Source of the DNA: Antedon mediterranea
Taxonomy: Eukaryota > Echinodermata > Crinoidea > Comatulida > Antedonidae
Assembly: GCF_964355755.1 (NCBI RefSeq)
Contig: NC_092673.1
Span: 21,953,001-22,017,000 of the forward strand
Direction: 5' to 3'
DNA: 64,000 nucleotides
The position numbers and the translations under genes are program-made. Of the stretch, positions 1-15,100 are shown piece after piece. Below the pieces are notes generated by a model. That model worked only from the letters and a program-made list of their open reading frames with translations, had not been told where the DNA came from and did not search any database. Numbering within the stretch: the first letter of the stretch is position 1; each line of letters begins with the position of its first letter.

Positions 1-47
1 ATATCAGTGATGTTTGCTATTATTTCCGTCGGAGAGGCAATTACTTT

Positions 48-2019
<1,972 letters not shown>

Positions 2020-2836
2020 ATTTCTAGTAAGAGTTGATCTAAAATCAATTCGTTATTTATTGATTAATCGGTAAATCAAACGTTTTTTCAGAACAAACAA
2101 ATTCACGTGCCAAACATAAAATGGACGCTCAAACGACGAACGACGCTAACGTTCTGCGTTGATAAGTATACCAAATACCGATACCTTGAATAATGCGTTA
2201 CATAGTTAAATATTGCGTTTCGTATTTTTATTACAAAACGGAACGAAAAGTATAATATTAATGTGCTAAAATATTTATCTTTTTACCAATATTAAGTCGA
2301 TTTAATTGACTACTGTACACTTTATAAACATCTACAACAAAAATACAATCACACTGTGTTTGTGTTGTCAATATAATTAAATCTTTTATTTTCATTTTGA
2401 ATGTGAATACAATTAAAACATATAGCCAAATATAGATTAGTACAGTAACTGTGAAATTTGCATAAAGACTATGTAGTACAGCTTGTTTTACTTCTATGTC
2501 ATGAATGACAGTAAATACGTTTAAAAATTCATGCTATTTCAAGGCAACTGGAATAAATACAATGTACAAACTTCTTGTATCTATATAAAAATAATAATAA
2601 AAAAACCACCAAACTTTAAAATAATGTTATTTACTAACGTATTGAATAGGGTCTCAAATGTGGCCTAAAAGTATGCTTGCTGTTCAGTTTTAAACTAGGA
2701 AGAGAGGGGAAGATGGAGACAAGGTCTTTATAAGACTGTATTTGACGATGCGTGTAAAGTGGAAAAGGGGTGGTGTTTTAACAGTAATTATGGAAACAAT
2801 TGGGATAAAATTTCAAGTTCAAAACCTATTTTTGTA

Positions 2837-2976
2837 AAGCTCTGCCTAGACTATCACATTTTATGTGACAAAAAAATGTGCTGTGCCCAAATTTGGTAGT
2901 GATATACCCAAATATGGTAGTAATTTGACATCATCATGTCCATATGGGAACATCATATTTTGATAATGTAGACAGA
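2837..2976. mobile_element. TA-MITE family, degenerate copy 1
   Basis: It starts TA-AAGCTCTGCC, carries the internal CCCAAATATGGTAGT words and ends with GTAGACAGA. It is diverged from the better copies at 24461 and 26206. Confidence 0.75.
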
Positions 2977-3210
2977 TATATCATGACTCACCTACTACTA
3001 ATTAAAAAAGAGTAACAGAAAGGAGGTTTTGATTACATTTTAAACAATGAAAGAGAATAACATCCATTTGTGATTGTGCTATAGCAGACCATGTATTGCA
3101 TTTAAAAAGTGAAGTCTGTAATTGAATAAATAAAAAGAATATCAATTCAGTGGATTAAACAGTTTTTATCACCAAAATTTACAATAAGTAATTAACAAAT
3201 TTACTGCTTT

Positions 3211-3388
3211 AAAGCCAATTTACACAGATGAGCGGTAACGGTAATAAAAATATAGAATCTATGTTATTCCTTATGGCTATTTACACACAGACGAGCTGTT
3301 TCCGCTGAGGATAGATACAGATTCTGCGTGGGACAAGCTACGCGGTTTTCTGCTTACAGTTACCGATCATCTTTGTATATTTGCCTTT
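3211..3388. mobile_element. Small inverted-repeat element (MITE-like)
   Basis: The arms at about 3211-3239 and 3359-3388 are imperfect inverted repeats of roughly 29 bp; both contain ACAGATGA/ACAAAGATGA followed by CGGTAAC. There is no coding potential. Confidence 0.55.
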
Positions 3389-4375
3389 AGTGTATAATAC
3401 AGTAGTATTCTATTTGCAATGATGCCATTCATAAAACAAATACTATATTGTGAAAAAAGATGGTTAAAATTGGTTGTAAATTGAAGTTGGCAATGAAATA
3501 AATTGGTTCAGGCTAACCAATTTCGATTACCAAAATGTACACTGAGTAATTGGAACATGTCTGTCCTCTACTAAAATGGTCATTCCATATTCCTTAGTGT
3601 GCATTCTATTACATAATTAATATAAATTAACATTTAGTTTTTCTTAAGAATAACTTTCACAACACTGTGCTTGACAAATTGTCATTTGTAGGAAGTTTAA
3701 TTGTACATAAATATTTAAAATGTTAACATTTTATATATTACACTTTTTTTTGTGACATTTACATATTTGAATTGGTTCAACCAACAGCCACACCCCTCCC
3801 CTAACCCCCCACCCCACAAAAAAAAAACTGTTAGCTCAAACATTCATAATAGTCCTGTAAATATAATAAATATTCTTCAACTGCTTTAACTTTTATAATA
3901 TTTGCATAAACTGTAACTTCTAAAAGAACAAAAAAAACTTATTAAATACTAAAACCAAAAATTGTAGTAGTAATAAAAAAAAATCCAAATTGAAGGAAAC
4001 TATTTAACATTAAGTAGTTTTATTGAAATCTCACAAATACATTAAAATTGTGCGTTAGAAGTCACAATCAGGTTTGCTATTTAATAATTAAAGACCGTGT
4101 CTAGGTTTCTGATACGGTATAGTCAAATAAAAAATCATGTTGAAAATGGGTGTAGGATTTGAGAATAAGGTAGGTCACACTCATTCTGAATTTCATACAA
4201 AAATGTATGTGTGGAAAAACGTAACATAGCCTGGTGATTTCTCCAGTGTGAATGCAGCTTAAAAAACAGCCACTTGTAAGAATAAAATAATCGTAGTACA
4301 CCAACTAACTTGGCTGTAAAAATAAAATAGAATACCAATGATCTTGGCTGTTACTGTTGACCAACACACTAGGCT

Positions 4376-4561
4376 CAGTGGTGTAACATAGAGACCTGAG
4401 GCCCCTAGTTTGGGAACCATAAGTAGCCCTTCAACACTGGAGGCCTTAGGCATTTTATTTGAATGCCTGATTATTTATCTGGGCACTGCTCAGGGGCCGC
4501 CCCCATAAGTTCCGGGGCCCCTGGGTTTAGCCAGTGAGCGCTCATAGCAGTTACGCCACTG
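4376..4561. mobile_element. hAT-type MITE with 8-bp target site duplication
   Basis: The ends are CAGTGGTGTAAC on the left and the inverse of CAGTGGCGTAAC on the right, the usual terminal form of hAT elements. The flanks are identical 8-mers, ACTAGGCT at 4368-4375 and 4562-4569. The 186-bp interior is GC-rich and non-coding. A diverged relative lies near 11728-11922. Confidence 0.88.
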
Positions 4562-5819
4562 ACTAGGCTGTAAGAATAGCATAATCCAGGCAGAATAATC
4601 AAAACACCAGGCCATAAAAAACGTTGATGGAAAGTTTGATGGCAGAAAGTGAAAGACAAAAACAATAAATCTGTTAATGGTTGGTTTGAGTATAATAAAA
4701 CTTCATAACGTGTATGTTACACACTTTAAATGGCGTCAAATTTATAAACACCCTCTCTCATTATATACTGTACACAATGTTCATTAAAGTACTGATTTGT
4801 AGAGTGATGGTTATGATATTTTGCAGCAAACTACCGGATTTAAAATTTAAAGCAAGTAGTTTATTTATTATTGGCAGAAACTGCTGAAAAATATGTGAAA
4901 TCCTTTAACTGAAAGAATCTAGTAAACAAGTTATGAATTGTGACCATTTTCTTTTAAAGAACATTTTACCAGATTCTCATGAATTGTACCAACAACTTGG
5001 GCTTGAATACACTAAATTAGTGTCAAACACGCCCAACCAAGTCCGAGCGTACAGGGTCTGCGGACTATGTCAGGAGGGGGATGACTACCATTGCTCGTGT
5101 CGTGAAATAATTATCACTTTCTGTTAACTACCATTTTCTTCATTTACCATCCCGATTTGAAAACTTCCTAATGTCTAATTTACGTGTTACAATCATATAG
5201 TCTATATAATATCAAGTCATATCTAATATTATTTTGTCAACCAGTTAATACAAAACTATGATCAAAAACAACACATCTCATTATGAATATTAATTTATCA
5301 TTAACTTTGAAATAAATTTTGGTTAATTTAGAGTTGTAGGTATAAAAAAATCTTTATGATGATAAATTAAAAAATAAAATTATTTGTTACGAGTTAGAGT
5401 TGTAGATGTACAATGAACTAAAATGCTAATAAGCATTAGAATTAGAAAAATAATTGAATAATAATTATTATGCAATGACATATATGGTGCTGTGGTCTTT
5501 TTTGAAGACCTTTATATCATTGAAATTTAGATGAATTGTTGAATACCATTCATTCACAAAATAAAAACAAACAAAAAACAATAACACGTCCCGTTCTTTT
5601 TAAATTTTGCACAACGTTACGAGTAGGCTGAGCTTAGCAATATAGCGACCCATACTTGAATTAACCAGGCTCAACTGCTCTTTAATCAATAGAGAATCAC
5701 GCATTGTCATGGCCTAGACTCTTGCTTCACATATGTTGCCAATACAACACTTCTTTTAAATGCTATGCAATTGCAATCTTTCTTTTTCAAATTCTTCACT
5801 GATTTCCAAAGCACAAATA

Positions 5820-6112
5820 TTATCTCAAATCTTCGTCATTGGCATCACCGTTAGTTGCCAATAAAGAATAAGGATTGTCAGTCTTTAGTGGTAATGGATC
5901 CTTAACTTTAACTTTTTTTTCATCCTCATCTTCATCGTCCTCTCTAAGTGGGTCAGACTCTCTTTCAATGTCATTACTTTCAACATCTGCATCACTGTCA
6001 TTGTCTGAACTTGTAAAATCAGAGCATGGAATTCTACTTAGTTCCTGTAGTTTTTTGTGCTGTGCCTGTAACAGTGCAATGTCCTTTGTTTCCGGGTTAT
6101 TTTCCCAAAATG
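5820..6112 (-). CDS. GNL1: GNL1 exon 11 (acidic tail and stop)
   Basis: Encodes a long Asp/Glu/Ser-rich tail that ends DNPYSLLATNGDANDEDLR, with TAA at 5822-5820. The NPY-LL element near the end is shared with human GNL1. Confidence 0.95.
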
Positions 6113-9100
6113 CTGAAAAAAAATTTTTTATTATTGCATTTTTAGTTTTTCCACTGAATATTTTAGTCTCTAGTTTAGTCGTAAGTTACACAAAGTTTTT
6201 CATCGTACGTGTAAACATACCAAGGCTGTAGCGAGAGGTTAATAACAGATGCGGCAAAGATGCTCTAAGTATAATTAATATAAAATATGTATGTATTATC
6301 AGGTCACCAAACCAAAACTTGATCGTACTAATGTTACGTATAATCTTTGATCCGATACCACGCACTCCATTCTACTTACATTTTGTTTTTGTATAATCTG
6401 GAGGGCGCATGCACATACAAAGTCGACCCTCAACAGCCAGTCTAAGAATGTTATTTGCTGCTCTATAGGTGTCATTACGACCAGCTTTTGCCGTTACAAA
6501 ACCACGCTTTTCTGCCCAAGCTGAAAAAAAGATGTTAGACAGGGTATAAATAAGGCAGAGTTTGTAAAAATCATAAATATTCTATATTTAAACTACTAGA
6601 GAGTCCAAAAGACAACAGCGATGTGATACGAAAAGGTCAGACATTCATAAGGCTGCCATATACCTGTTTAGAAAATAATGTACAGTTGAACCTCTGTAAG
6701 CGGCCACCTACCGTGAGTGGCCACCCCCCTTAACGGCCGCACTTTCAAAAGCATGTTTGTTCTTCCTATCTAATTAGTGAATTTGGTACCTCCCATAAGC
6801 GACCCACCTCTAGTAGGCGGCCTCGGCCACTTTTTTTAAAACTAAAAATTAGATCTTTTGTATGGTAAATTACCTCCCGAAAAATTTGTATTGACTTTTG
6901 ATAACCTAGATGTATAACACATCTATGGTAGAAACATGAGTTGACAATCTAGATGTATAATAATACACAAATCCAGTTTGATAATTACTAAAAGCCATTC
7001 ATAAAAAAAACCAAAAAATTACCTTCACAAATATCCCAAGCTGACCATTGAGTGCTTGAGGCACTCTCTGATGACGCATCGTCACTTGGATGTCTTATCT
7101 TTAAGAGGTTAACTACAGGAATTCTTTGTGCTAGATATCCTACAGCAGTGTAAGGCATTTGTACTTGGGATATAGGGTAAATACCTGATAAAATCTGAAA
7201 CAACAATTATTCAATAACAATCTGTCATTAAGAAATATACATATGCATGTGGTGACATTTTAACAATCATTTATTTATCTACATATACAGTATGTATAAC
7301 TATTTTTAGTAACATAAGGTGTACCAATAACTACAAGTATGATTCTAGTATGGTTTCTACCTTACTTGTTTTATTTACTGGTGCTATATGAGTTACAGTA
7401 TATTTTATTTTGTGATTTTGTAATGGCAATTGTGAACCTATATTATGTGATGTATATTTTTATATAACTTTTGTCTATTTTTTAAATGCTTTAACTTTTT
7501 ATATATGTAAAATACTAAAAATAAGAAAAACAAAAAAAAACTTTACTGCAGAGATAGTTTTCTACTGAAACACAATTGATATAGATTATTGTAACAAATG
7601 TAAAGAATGTAATAAAAGTGAGTGAATCTCACAAAAGACAAAAAAAAAAACTACAAGTATGATATAATAATAATTTACTTCAATCACACTCACACAGATG
7701 AGAGGCCTCTTTTAAAAGTTGTACAAATTTATGCAGATGTGAAAAGGGTATATTCAAGCTAAAAAGATGTCATTTAGAACTAACCTGTAACTGCTTATCA
7801 ACAACTGATGGAAAAACCAAGCCAGGACAGTCACAAAGTTTCACCGTCGGTGTCAGGAAGATGGTTTGAAAATGTTTTGTATGACCCGGTGTCCTTGACG
7901 TACTTACGACCTTTCGACCTACTAGACCATTCATTAATGATGATTTACCTACGTTTGGGTGACCTATCGAAAAAAGAAAGACAAAGAGTTATTCAAATTG
8001 AAAGCTCTGTCTACACTATTTAAACTAGTGATGTGCCCAAACATGGTAGTGATATGGCATCATCATGTCCATATATGGGCACATCACATTTTGTAGACAG
8101 ACAATTGAGTGGTATGGCATAATGGAAAGGAAGGAAATCGGTTTCATTTAGATAGGAGACTTAAATTAAATTTTAGGCTGGGTAAGTGTTTACCTAGCGA
8201 AAGTGTGAATGTTGTACACTGCGGTAACACCCTACTCGTTACAGGTTCGACTGTCTTAATCGCTCGGCCACTAACTCACAGCTTGTACTGTATCTTTAAA
8301 TCAAGATACCTGAATTTGTTCTTGTCCTTCAGTTAAGATGTAAAGCTGTTGGTCATGTGTAAACAGACGTACAATAAAGAATTTACTATTCTACAGCAAG
8401 CTATGAAAGTAACTCACCAACACAACCTATTGTCAATACGCCGTCTCTGAAGAATTCATGTTCTGTGTAAAGTGTTAGCTCTTGAATAATGGACTCTAGA
8501 CGGGGATGGCAACTAAGGAAATCATCACCTCTGACCTCAGACTCTATCTTATTCCTCCAGCTACTTAAATCAACTGAAAAAAAATTGGGATTAATGTCAG
8601 ATATGGAATTTTTAGCCATATGTGAATGAAGGATTTATTTATGTACAGATGTCCAAGGAGAGGGTACCACCTGAGACAACTACTGCACTATTAGTACTGT
8701 AGTATTTAGTGGAGTTATCTTAAACTCTGTACTGTCTACACAATCAAACTTTATGTGACAAAAAAATGTGATGTGCCCATATATTGACATAATTTCAAAT
8801 CACTACCATATTTGGGCATATTACAACCATATTTGGGCACATCACACTTTTTTGTCAAACTTGTTTGATAGTGTAGACAGAGCATTAGAAAGTAGTTGTT
8901 GCAGGGGTTACTTATCTCGATTGATAGTTGTTCTCAGGTGTACAGTAGTTGAACAAATGAGGTAGTTATTCTAGAATCCATGAAAACAATTGGCAATCTT
9001 GTGATAGCTCTCATCTTGTTTGTCTTCTTGTAATTAACAAGAAAGACTGGTCTCCAAGAGGGCCCAGTTATGATCAGTGGCTGTGTGTGTACCAGTACAC

Positions 9101-12100
9101 CGGGGTAACCCCTCCTTGTCTCGAAAGATGTACTAGGTTCTTTAAAGTGCACATGAGCTAGGTGTGGACCTACGGTTTACAGTCCCCTTGCCAATATTAT
9201 GGCTACGTAATTATGTTTCCACTGGCTTAACCGCTTGGCCACTCACTCACGGACATGATGGACTCACCTTTATCCTTGCAAATTGATTCACAAGCTCTCA
9301 ACAGATCCATAGGTCCGACGGCACTGAAAGCTCCTCGTCGCCTTTTCCGATGCAAAACTGGAAGAAAAGTAGTTATAAAATAATCAGTGCTAAAAAAATA
9401 ATTACGTATTAAACTCAATTTTAACAGTGTGTTGAATGTTGTATTACTAATTGTGATTCCAATCTAACACTCGCTGCATTGCTTGTATCATTAGGCAAGA
9501 CACTTAATAATAATAATATCCTGGATTATATAGTGCCTAATGTTGTGAAACCTCTAAGCGCTGAAGATTAATATTACCCCAGTCATTTTTTTGGATCAAA
9601 CGCGTATGGAAACTTACTCTCATAGTGCAAAGTCGTGTCTTGATCTAACCGGTTTCCCACTGATACACAGGTATATAAAAGGGGTACCAGTTAGATCAAG
9701 ACACAACTTTGTGCTGATTACTAGCTGCATTATTATGGGAGTATGCTTCCATACATCTTTGATCCAAAAAAATGACTGGGGTACTGTAATAATGTGCAGT
9801 GCATTGAGAGCTTCTTCTATTAACAAAAGTATATTACCAGGATTTTGAAATTTAAAAGTCAACTGATGAATAACTGAATGAAATTTTGAATTTATTTGCA
9901 TAGTATTAGTGTTGCATTTTGTTGAAAAACCTTTGCAATTATAATTTAAGAGCTGATTTTCATATATTTAATGAGATTGATTTTAAATAGGGTTCTTTCT
10001 TTTATAAACATTTGCTTCTTGAATTTTCCCCTTTGCTTTGTTTAGATCAATTATTTTTAATTTGTTGTCATATTGAAATTTTCATCACTCAAAGAAAATA
10101 AAGTTGTCATTGTCATTGTCATAAAAATGTTGTTTTTATATTATTATACTGTAGATCATTGGTGTTTTCTATAAGATGTACATTTTTAAATTATGGTTTA
10201 CAAATAGTACTCTAAATTAAATCTACCTTTTCCAGGATCAATTTTCGAGCTAAAGTTTTCCTTTGGGAATGATGTAAAACAGATAACGTGAAGACAAGGA
10301 TATTTCTCACGAAAATATGACCTCCAAGCGACAACCAATGAGGGCGGTGCCAGGTCAATCTTGTTTAAAACTAATATAAGATGTTTGTTTAATTCTTTAA
10401 CAACATAATCATAAAGTACTGGTGAGAAGTGAAGGGCTGGGTGCCTGATGTCGGCTATTAAAAGAATCACGTCTGACATTTCCACGACCCGCCACAATTG
10501 ACGCCATGTCTGAAAACAAATTACAAAAAATATCAATCATTATAAGCTGCTTATAATGCACTTTGATTTTAACATTAAAATGTGTTAATCCAGATGGTAA
10601 ATTAAATTGGTTTCTAGAGAGTAAGAACAATTAATTAAATTTACTTAATTTAAAATTCATTGAATAGTACTAACTTTATGGTTCAAAAATTTTTGTTTTC
10701 TGGATGTCTGAGGCAGATATCATAAATAATGCATGAGCCTAATTATTTTTAAATTACAAGATAGCTGATCTATTTTCTAAATTTAACTCAATTATATATT
10801 TCTCTCAATTATTACAAAAGCCATCAAGTTGGCTTGCAGTTAAAAGCCTGACTGTCATACCGTCCTCTGACCCCCTTGTTAAATATAACAGTAAATATTA
10901 TACAAATAATGAAAGGTTTGAGTGTACTGTAATTTCATGAGGGGTGAAAGATGAATATTTATATTCTCAAGGAGGTGAAGCCAAACAAAAACATAAACAA
11001 TTTGTATCTTTCATCAGAAATTATTTGTTCCATATACATATAAAACATTCATTATTTGTTTTATAACACACCTACAGTACTTTTAATGAGGCCTAAACCA
11101 TTAAAACAGTTAGCACTCTAATTTTGGGTGCAGAGTACAACAATTATAGGCAGTGCATACTACAGGTTGATTGAACGTGATCTGTCAAAAACAGCTTAGC
11201 CTCGTATCGCGCGTGTAGTATGTAACAAAAAAATCTACTAAAACTCTGTCTACACTATCAAACTAGTTTGAAAAAAAAAGTTTGATGTGCCCAAATATGG
11301 TAGTGATATTCCCAAATATGGTAGTGATATTACATCATCATGTCCATATATGGGCACAACACATTTGTTTGTCACATAAAGTTTGATAGTGGCAATGTTT
11401 ATTAACCTACCTCTAAGTTACACTCAAAGTAGCTAACTTCACCAGCTGAATATTTAGCCCTGATATTGTTGAGGTACTCGTGGAACATTTGTTCCTCTTT
11501 CTTCTCCACCTGATCCTTGGACAGTGTGTAGTCCCACGGTGGTCGTTTTGGTATATCAAGCACAGATCCAGGCTGATAGATATCTTCGATATTTACTTCT
11601 AATTCAATCTGAAAAATGTTTTTAATAACCTTTTTGTAAGAATTGATGTAAATTTAATTAAATTGTCTTTACAGGATATTCAAAATAAAATGGGATTGGA
11701 CGCATGTAGTAAAAAATCGGTGACGTAACGCAGAGGCCTGAGGCCCCAGGTTTCGAAACCCAAAGTTGCCCTACAACGATGGAGGCCTTGGATGTTTTTA
11801 GCCTTTTTCCGACATATTTTAATGCCTGTTTTTTCCTCTGGGCAATGCTCAGTGGCCCTATAAATAAGCTCTGGGGCCCCAGGGTTTAGCTAGTGAGTGC
11901 TAATAGCCGCCAATGTATGAATTGTTGATTTACATTTATGAGAAGGATATTAGGGAAGAATTTAGAGCAAGGGATGGAAATGGATTGGGCATATGCGTTA
12001 AGAATGGAGGATAGCAGCCACTGTATGACAGCCTTAACGTGGTGTCCAAAAGGAAGGAGGAATATGGATGCCCTACAACAATATGTAGGAGGACAGTAGA

Positions 12101-15100
12101 AAAGGAGAGAATGGCATTGGGATGGGGGGAATCTTGGAACAAAGCAAAGTTGGTGCCATGGCTAAAGACTGGGTTCACAGGAGACAAACATGTGTAGCCT
12201 TATGGACCAATGGACAGACAAACAGACAGATAAAATGATGAATATCAAATAGGATGATTTGCTCTGATGGATAGGTACTGTACAGTAGCAATGTGACCAA
12301 TATTCACAAGCATTATAATTTTTTTTCAATTTGACAGCAGGGAGCCCACCACTTACCGAATGTAATACATAGCAACAGCAGACAACAATTCAAAGCATAT
12401 CAATTAAAAATGTTATTAATGACGTTAATTAAGTAACCTTTCATCTACTTATATTATTGACAGCTCTATCCACACTATCAAACTTTATGTGACAAAAAGA
12501 TGTGATGTGCCCATATATGGACACGGTGACTTTATATCACTACCATATTTAAACATATCACTACCATATTTAAGCATATCACTACCATATTTAAGCATAT
12601 TACTACCATATTTAGGCATATCACTACCATATTTAAGCATATCACTACCATATTTAAGCATATCACTACTATATTTAAGCATACAGTATCACTACCATAT
12701 TTAGGCATATCACTACCATATTTAAGCATATCACTACCATATTTAAGCATATCACTACCATATTTAGGCATATCACCACCATATTTAGGCATATCACCAC
12801 CATATTTAGGCATACAGTATCACTACCATATTTAGGCATATCACTACCATATTTAGGCACATCACACTTTTGTTGTCAAACTAGTTTGATGGTAACTTTA
12901 GTCTAGTTTGAAATACAGTCAATTATTACGTCAATGGTCAAATACACTATAGTATATAAATTAACATGAAATGATATGTGGTATGAAATTATCATTGATT
13001 TTTTGTGAATTGTATTTTATGAAGCCTGCATAATAAATAAGACAGATGAATATTAGATAAGCTGTAACATAAGTTGCCATCATCTCATTATCCAAGACAT
13101 AAAGATTGATTATTACCAACTGTGTCAAATCAAATTATATAACTAAAGTAATGAATATTGCCTCAATATTGACACTGCATAAATATAATGTTTGAACTCT
13201 CTTCATTACTTCACAATGTTATCATTGAAAGTACTATAAATGTTAGTGGGAACAAGAACCAATTGGAAGCACATGAATATATATATGTAGAAGAATAGAA
13301 ACCAAATGAACTACAGTAATACTAAATAAATAGACATCTGACAGATATCACAGATTTTCCATGTTAAAACACAGATTATATTGCACGGTGAAATCAAATG
13401 TTGATATAAAATTTGCGGTACATCTAAATATTAGTTCTGAAATAAAACTGTTGAGTTTCTTGACGTTTCAATCAATATGCTTTGATCATTTTCTGAAGTT
13501 AGAAAGCATTCTCATTCTCACTCCGGAGGACGCATATTGATCGAAACATCAACAGTTCTTTTGAAAACTAATATATGTGGTGTACCGCAAACTTTATATC
13601 AAAACACAGATTACACATATTATTCAATTCAACTTTTATTTCAGATAATTGCCCATATGGTATAATACATTACAAAAAGAAGATGATGAAGGAGACTAGA
13701 GAGGATCAAAACTTTTATCTATTGGTATAATATAATGATTTTCTCCATTTGTAATACATGTGTGAATCATATAGATTGTTAATTGTATTAAAGTAATTAC
13801 TTTAAAAAAAAACAAAATTTAACTTTTCAAATATAGATTTTTCTAAAGATCATACAAAATGTACAATACTTTTTTTAATTAACCTTTGTTTGGTTTGTAA
13901 TGCAATACAAATTAATTGTCTTTTATATGTCACCTGTGACGGCGGAGAAAATTTCTAAAGCAATTAATTTTGCTTTTATTTAATCCTGTCATGGGCCATG
14001 GGTTTTGTTGGTTTCGATCCAAGTCGGCCCTAAACCGTCTCGGCCAAAGTCAAGTCGGCCCCAAGTCAAGTCGGCCTCAAGTCAACTCGGCCTGACGTCA
14101 ACTCGGCCAAAAAATAATCGGTCAACTCGGCCCCGTTAAAGTATGGAACGCAAAAAGTGCAAATAAAGGGGATTGATAAAATAATATTTCTTCACAATTT
14201 TTTAACTATGAATAATTCTGACTTTTAATGAATATTATTATTTAGACAATAATATATTTAGCAAAAAAAATAGGAATGATTTCACCAACTTTCCTTTATT
14301 TACGTTTAATAAAATTTCGTAGCTGAGCCTCCCTGCGTGTTTGCCAGCTTTTTCGATATCTACAACTGCTACGTGTTTTCGCTGACCGGGGGATTCCCCT
14401 TTTTAAAAAACGCAAATCATGCACAAAAACGATGTACGATCATTTTTTCTACGGCCAAATGGTGGAACGTAGGCCTCCGTCTTCGATTTCCTAAAATACG
14501 GTACCTGCACGTGTTTTTTGTAACACGCGGGTACTTCTATTCATATCGGCAATGAGTTCATTTTTTTATATGATAATTATTATATTTTTTATTTCTTCAT
14601 TTTTTTTAAAACGTGGATAGTAAGAATCGTAATAATATTAAGCACTTTTTGCGTTCCATACTTTATTGTGGCCGAGTTGACCGATTAGTTTTTGGCCGAG
14701 TTGACGTGAGGCCGAGTTGACTTGAGGCCGAGTTGACTTGAGGCCGAGTTGACTTGGGGCCGACATGACGTGGGGCCGACTTGACTTTGGCCGAGACGGT
14801 TTGGGGCCGACTTGACCTGCACCCACTACCCGTTTTGTTACAGTATGTTTGTTTGTATTGTTTTTATTTTGTTGTTTAATTGACGAAATAAATGAAATTA
14901 CATTTTTGTACTTTTGTTATACCAGATGGCTAATTAATACATAAATAAAAATAGACCGAGAACTGGGCTATGTCAAGTGACGCTATGCGAATATAACACA
15001 TACTGTACAAGTCTCTGAATCTAATCAACTTGATTCAGTTGACATTTAAACAGACTTGCTGAACTTTTCAAAAGCAATGTGCAAAACCTCCTATGATGTA

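Larger units (their letters stand above)
2020..5819. other. Intergenic region between U2AF2 (5' side) and GNL1 (3' side)
   Basis: No coding region with homology was seen. It should contain the U2AF2 promoter on the left and the GNL1 3' UTR on the right. It also holds a degenerate TA-MITE (about 2837-2976), a small inverted-repeat element (3211-3388) and a hAT-type MITE (4376-4561). The open frame at 4933-5127 has no recognisable features. Confidence 0.7.

Noticed and set aside
4933-5127. 64-codon open frame with Cys residues
   Set aside because: Too short, no homology and no splice partners; left unannotated.
5875-6231. Ser-rich 118-codon plus-strand open frame
   Set aside because: Antisense of the acidic GNL1 tail; poly-Ser comes from reversed Asp/Glu codons.
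11936-12187. 83-codon minus-strand open frame
   Set aside because: Antisense to the LINE fossil, whose similarity lies on the plus strand.
12485-12860. Open frames with seven-residue repeats (MLKYGSD, CLNMVVI)
   Set aside because: A 21-bp satellite reads as seven-codon repeats on both strands; not a gene.
12533-12860. CRISPR-like regular array
   Set aside because: Head-to-tail units without variable spacers, in a eukaryotic intron; a satellite, not CRISPR.
14337-14555. 72-codon open frame in the core of the foldback element, considered as a transposase remnant
   Set aside because: No transposase motif was recognised and it is short; the core is left as unassigned.
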